A stretch of 64,000 nt of DNA from CAVQMB01 sp963713445. Its GTDB lineage: Bacteria; Pseudomonadota; Gammaproteobacteria; Competibacterales; Competibacteraceae. Both the position numbers and the translations under genes were made by a program. The DNA lies in assembly GCA_963713445.1 (NCBI GenBank), contig CAVQMB010000003.1:62001-126000 (forward strand), read 5' to 3'. Numbering within the stretch: the first letter of the stretch is position 1; every line of letters begins with the position of its first letter. Below the pieces are notes generated by a model that was given only the letters and a program-made list of their open reading frames with translations, did no database searches and was not told the origin of the DNA. This document shows, piece after piece, positions 63,063 through 64,000 of the stretch.

Positions 63063-63659
63063 CTGGCGGGCCTCCCGCAGCAGGAACAGACGCCGCAGGC
63101 GGCCCGAGCCGGCCAGCGTCAGCCGCACTTCGATCGCGCGCGGTAACCGATTCCTGGGCGCCTGGCTGGAGGCGGTCAGTGCTCCAACCAGCGGTCGTCG
63201 GCGTCAAGGAAGCGGATGTGCAGGTTCCTGACGTGCGACAGCAGAACGCTGGCTGAGCGCTGGTGGCAGCGGCGCCGTCCAGCACGGCGAGCTAGCCGTA
63301 GCAAACGACCGTTGCGCAGCTGGTAGCTGAGTCGCTCCAGTGCCAAGCGCGGCAGGCCGAGGGGATCATCACGGCCGTCGCGGGTAAGCGTGAGTAGGGT
63401 GGTGGCCTGGTCGTCGCCGGTCAGCGCCGGCGGCCAGTCGCGGAACGGTCGCGCACCGGCCTCGGCGGAGCCTGTCCGATGTCGCGCCGGAGCCAGCCGA
63501 CGCCAGTTGCAGCTGCTGCAATTGCGCGCTGTCGGCGCCAGCGCCTGACGCGTGTCGAGCACACGGCCAGCCCGCTGTAGGCGGCGGCGCCGATGAGCGC
63601 GAAGATGGCCAGCGCGACCAGCAACTCCAGCAGGGTGAAGCCCGCGGTGGGCTCATCGC
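63055..63659 (-). pseudogene. gspJ: gspJ copy, multiply frameshifted
   Basis: The prepilin leader FTLLELLVALAIFALIGA is readable, but frame breaks follow within YSGLAxVLDTRQ (~63560), at RDIxQA (~63470), at the RLSWPVLDG segment (~63275) and near 63160. Confidence 0.85.
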
Positions 63660-64000
63660 AGTCGCCCCATGAGGCGGTCAACAACGGTTCCGGGAGATTG
63701 GCGCCGGCGACGTGGACGGCAACCGACAGTCGCCGCAGATCGTGATCGGGTGTGCTGGCGACGCTAATGGCCCAGTGCCAGTCCCGCCCGGCCATGCGTT
63801 CGCTGCCGTGGAAGTGGCTGCCACTGCCGGGCCAGCGCGACTGTAGCCGGAACCGGGCAACAGCGTTTTCGGCCACCCAGCCTGCCAGGGTGCGGTTGCG
63901 CAGCTCGGCAAATGTGGTAGTGCTGGTGCTGGCGACCCGTAGCAGCGCCGCCATGGCGACGCCAGCGCCGCCAGTGCCACCAGCACCTCCAGCAGGGTGA
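63656..64000 (-). pseudogene. gspI: gspI copy, cut by the window end
   Basis: Covers gspI from the FTLLEVLVALA region to its end, with a lost base near 63955 (AVLAIAMAAL region) and a frame merge into the gspJ copy (ASWGDCDEPTAGFTLLE) from another indel near 63665. The arm continues beyond the window. Confidence 0.8.

Larger units (their letters stand above)
58021..64000 (-). repeat. Right arm of the ~6-kb inverted repeat (error-rich copy)
   Basis: Reverse complement of 51527-57535, continuing to the window edge. Differences are mainly 1-4-nt deletions, often in homopolymers (for example GGGAT to GGAT and TTTT to TTT in the cysQ copy, loss of 4 nt near the zapE start), plus scattered transitions. 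The net loss is 29 nt. Only gspM stays fully open. The loop between the arms is 485 nt (57536-58020). Confidence 0.93.

Noticed and set aside
58021..64000. A second type II secretion gene cluster
   Set aside because: It is the reverse complement of the first cluster with small indels throughout, so it is treated as a damaged or artefactual copy.

Overview
The window is GC-rich chromosomal DNA, most likely from a gammaproteobacterium. The basis is general: proteobacterial gene content such as zapE, cysQ, a gspG-N type II secretion cluster, TauABC-like and Dpp-like transporters and GcvA-type LysR regulators. No rRNA or tRNA gene was seen, so the taxonomic call is inference.

Left part (1-17.9 kb): the end of a DODA-type extradiol dioxygenase gene, then a minus-strand unit of TenA, a taurine/sulfonate-type ABC transporter, an amidase and a D-cysteine desulfhydrase / L-cysteate sulfo-lyase relative with a divergent LysR gene. 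A second catabolic block follows: GMC oxidoreductase, GcvA-like regulator, enolase-superfamily dehydratase and beta-hydroxyacid dehydrogenase. Then come a periplasmic 5'-nucleotidase, an intradiol dioxygenase, small secreted proteins and decayed genes, including a gutted Kup potassium transporter.

Centre (18.0-38.9 kb): a large type III-A (Csm) CRISPR-Cas locus, with all cas genes on the minus strand. In transcription order: cas6, a CARF-wHTH protein (NE0113 family), cas10/csm1, csm2, csm3, csm4, csm5, leader and array 2 (16 repeats), a 40-copy heptamer tandem repeat, csx16 (ring-nuclease family), csx1/csx2-type CARF-HEPN RNase, a Nudix hydrolase, a CARF-adenosine deaminase (Cad1/CAAD type), cas2, cas1, a second degenerate cas1-like gene, a second cas2, leader and array 1 (45 repeats, split by an IS1595-family element inside a spacer). 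Cas10 keeps the GGDD cyclase motif, but the HD-motif histidine is glutamate. This suggests immunity relying on cyclic oligoadenylate (cOA) signalling to two effectors (RNA cleavage and ATP/adenosine deamination), with Csx16 and possibly the NE0113 protein tuning the signal. The doubled cas1/cas2 module with one apparently catalytically dead Cas1 is the least familiar part.

Right part (39.5-57.8 kb): an M20 deacylase, a P1/DmpA-type peptidase and a complete Dpp/Opp-like transporter (a peptide or acyl-amino-acid uptake unit), an acyl-CoA ligase, an ECF sigma/anti-sigma pair, type II secretion genes gspG-N, cysQ and zapE. From 58,021 to the window end the sequence is an inverted, error-rich copy of 51,527-57,535, joined through a 485-nt loop carrying the end of a threonine-dehydratase-like gene. 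The copy is full of small indels that break almost every gene. This looks more like a palindromic read or assembly artefact at a contig end than a second secretion locus.
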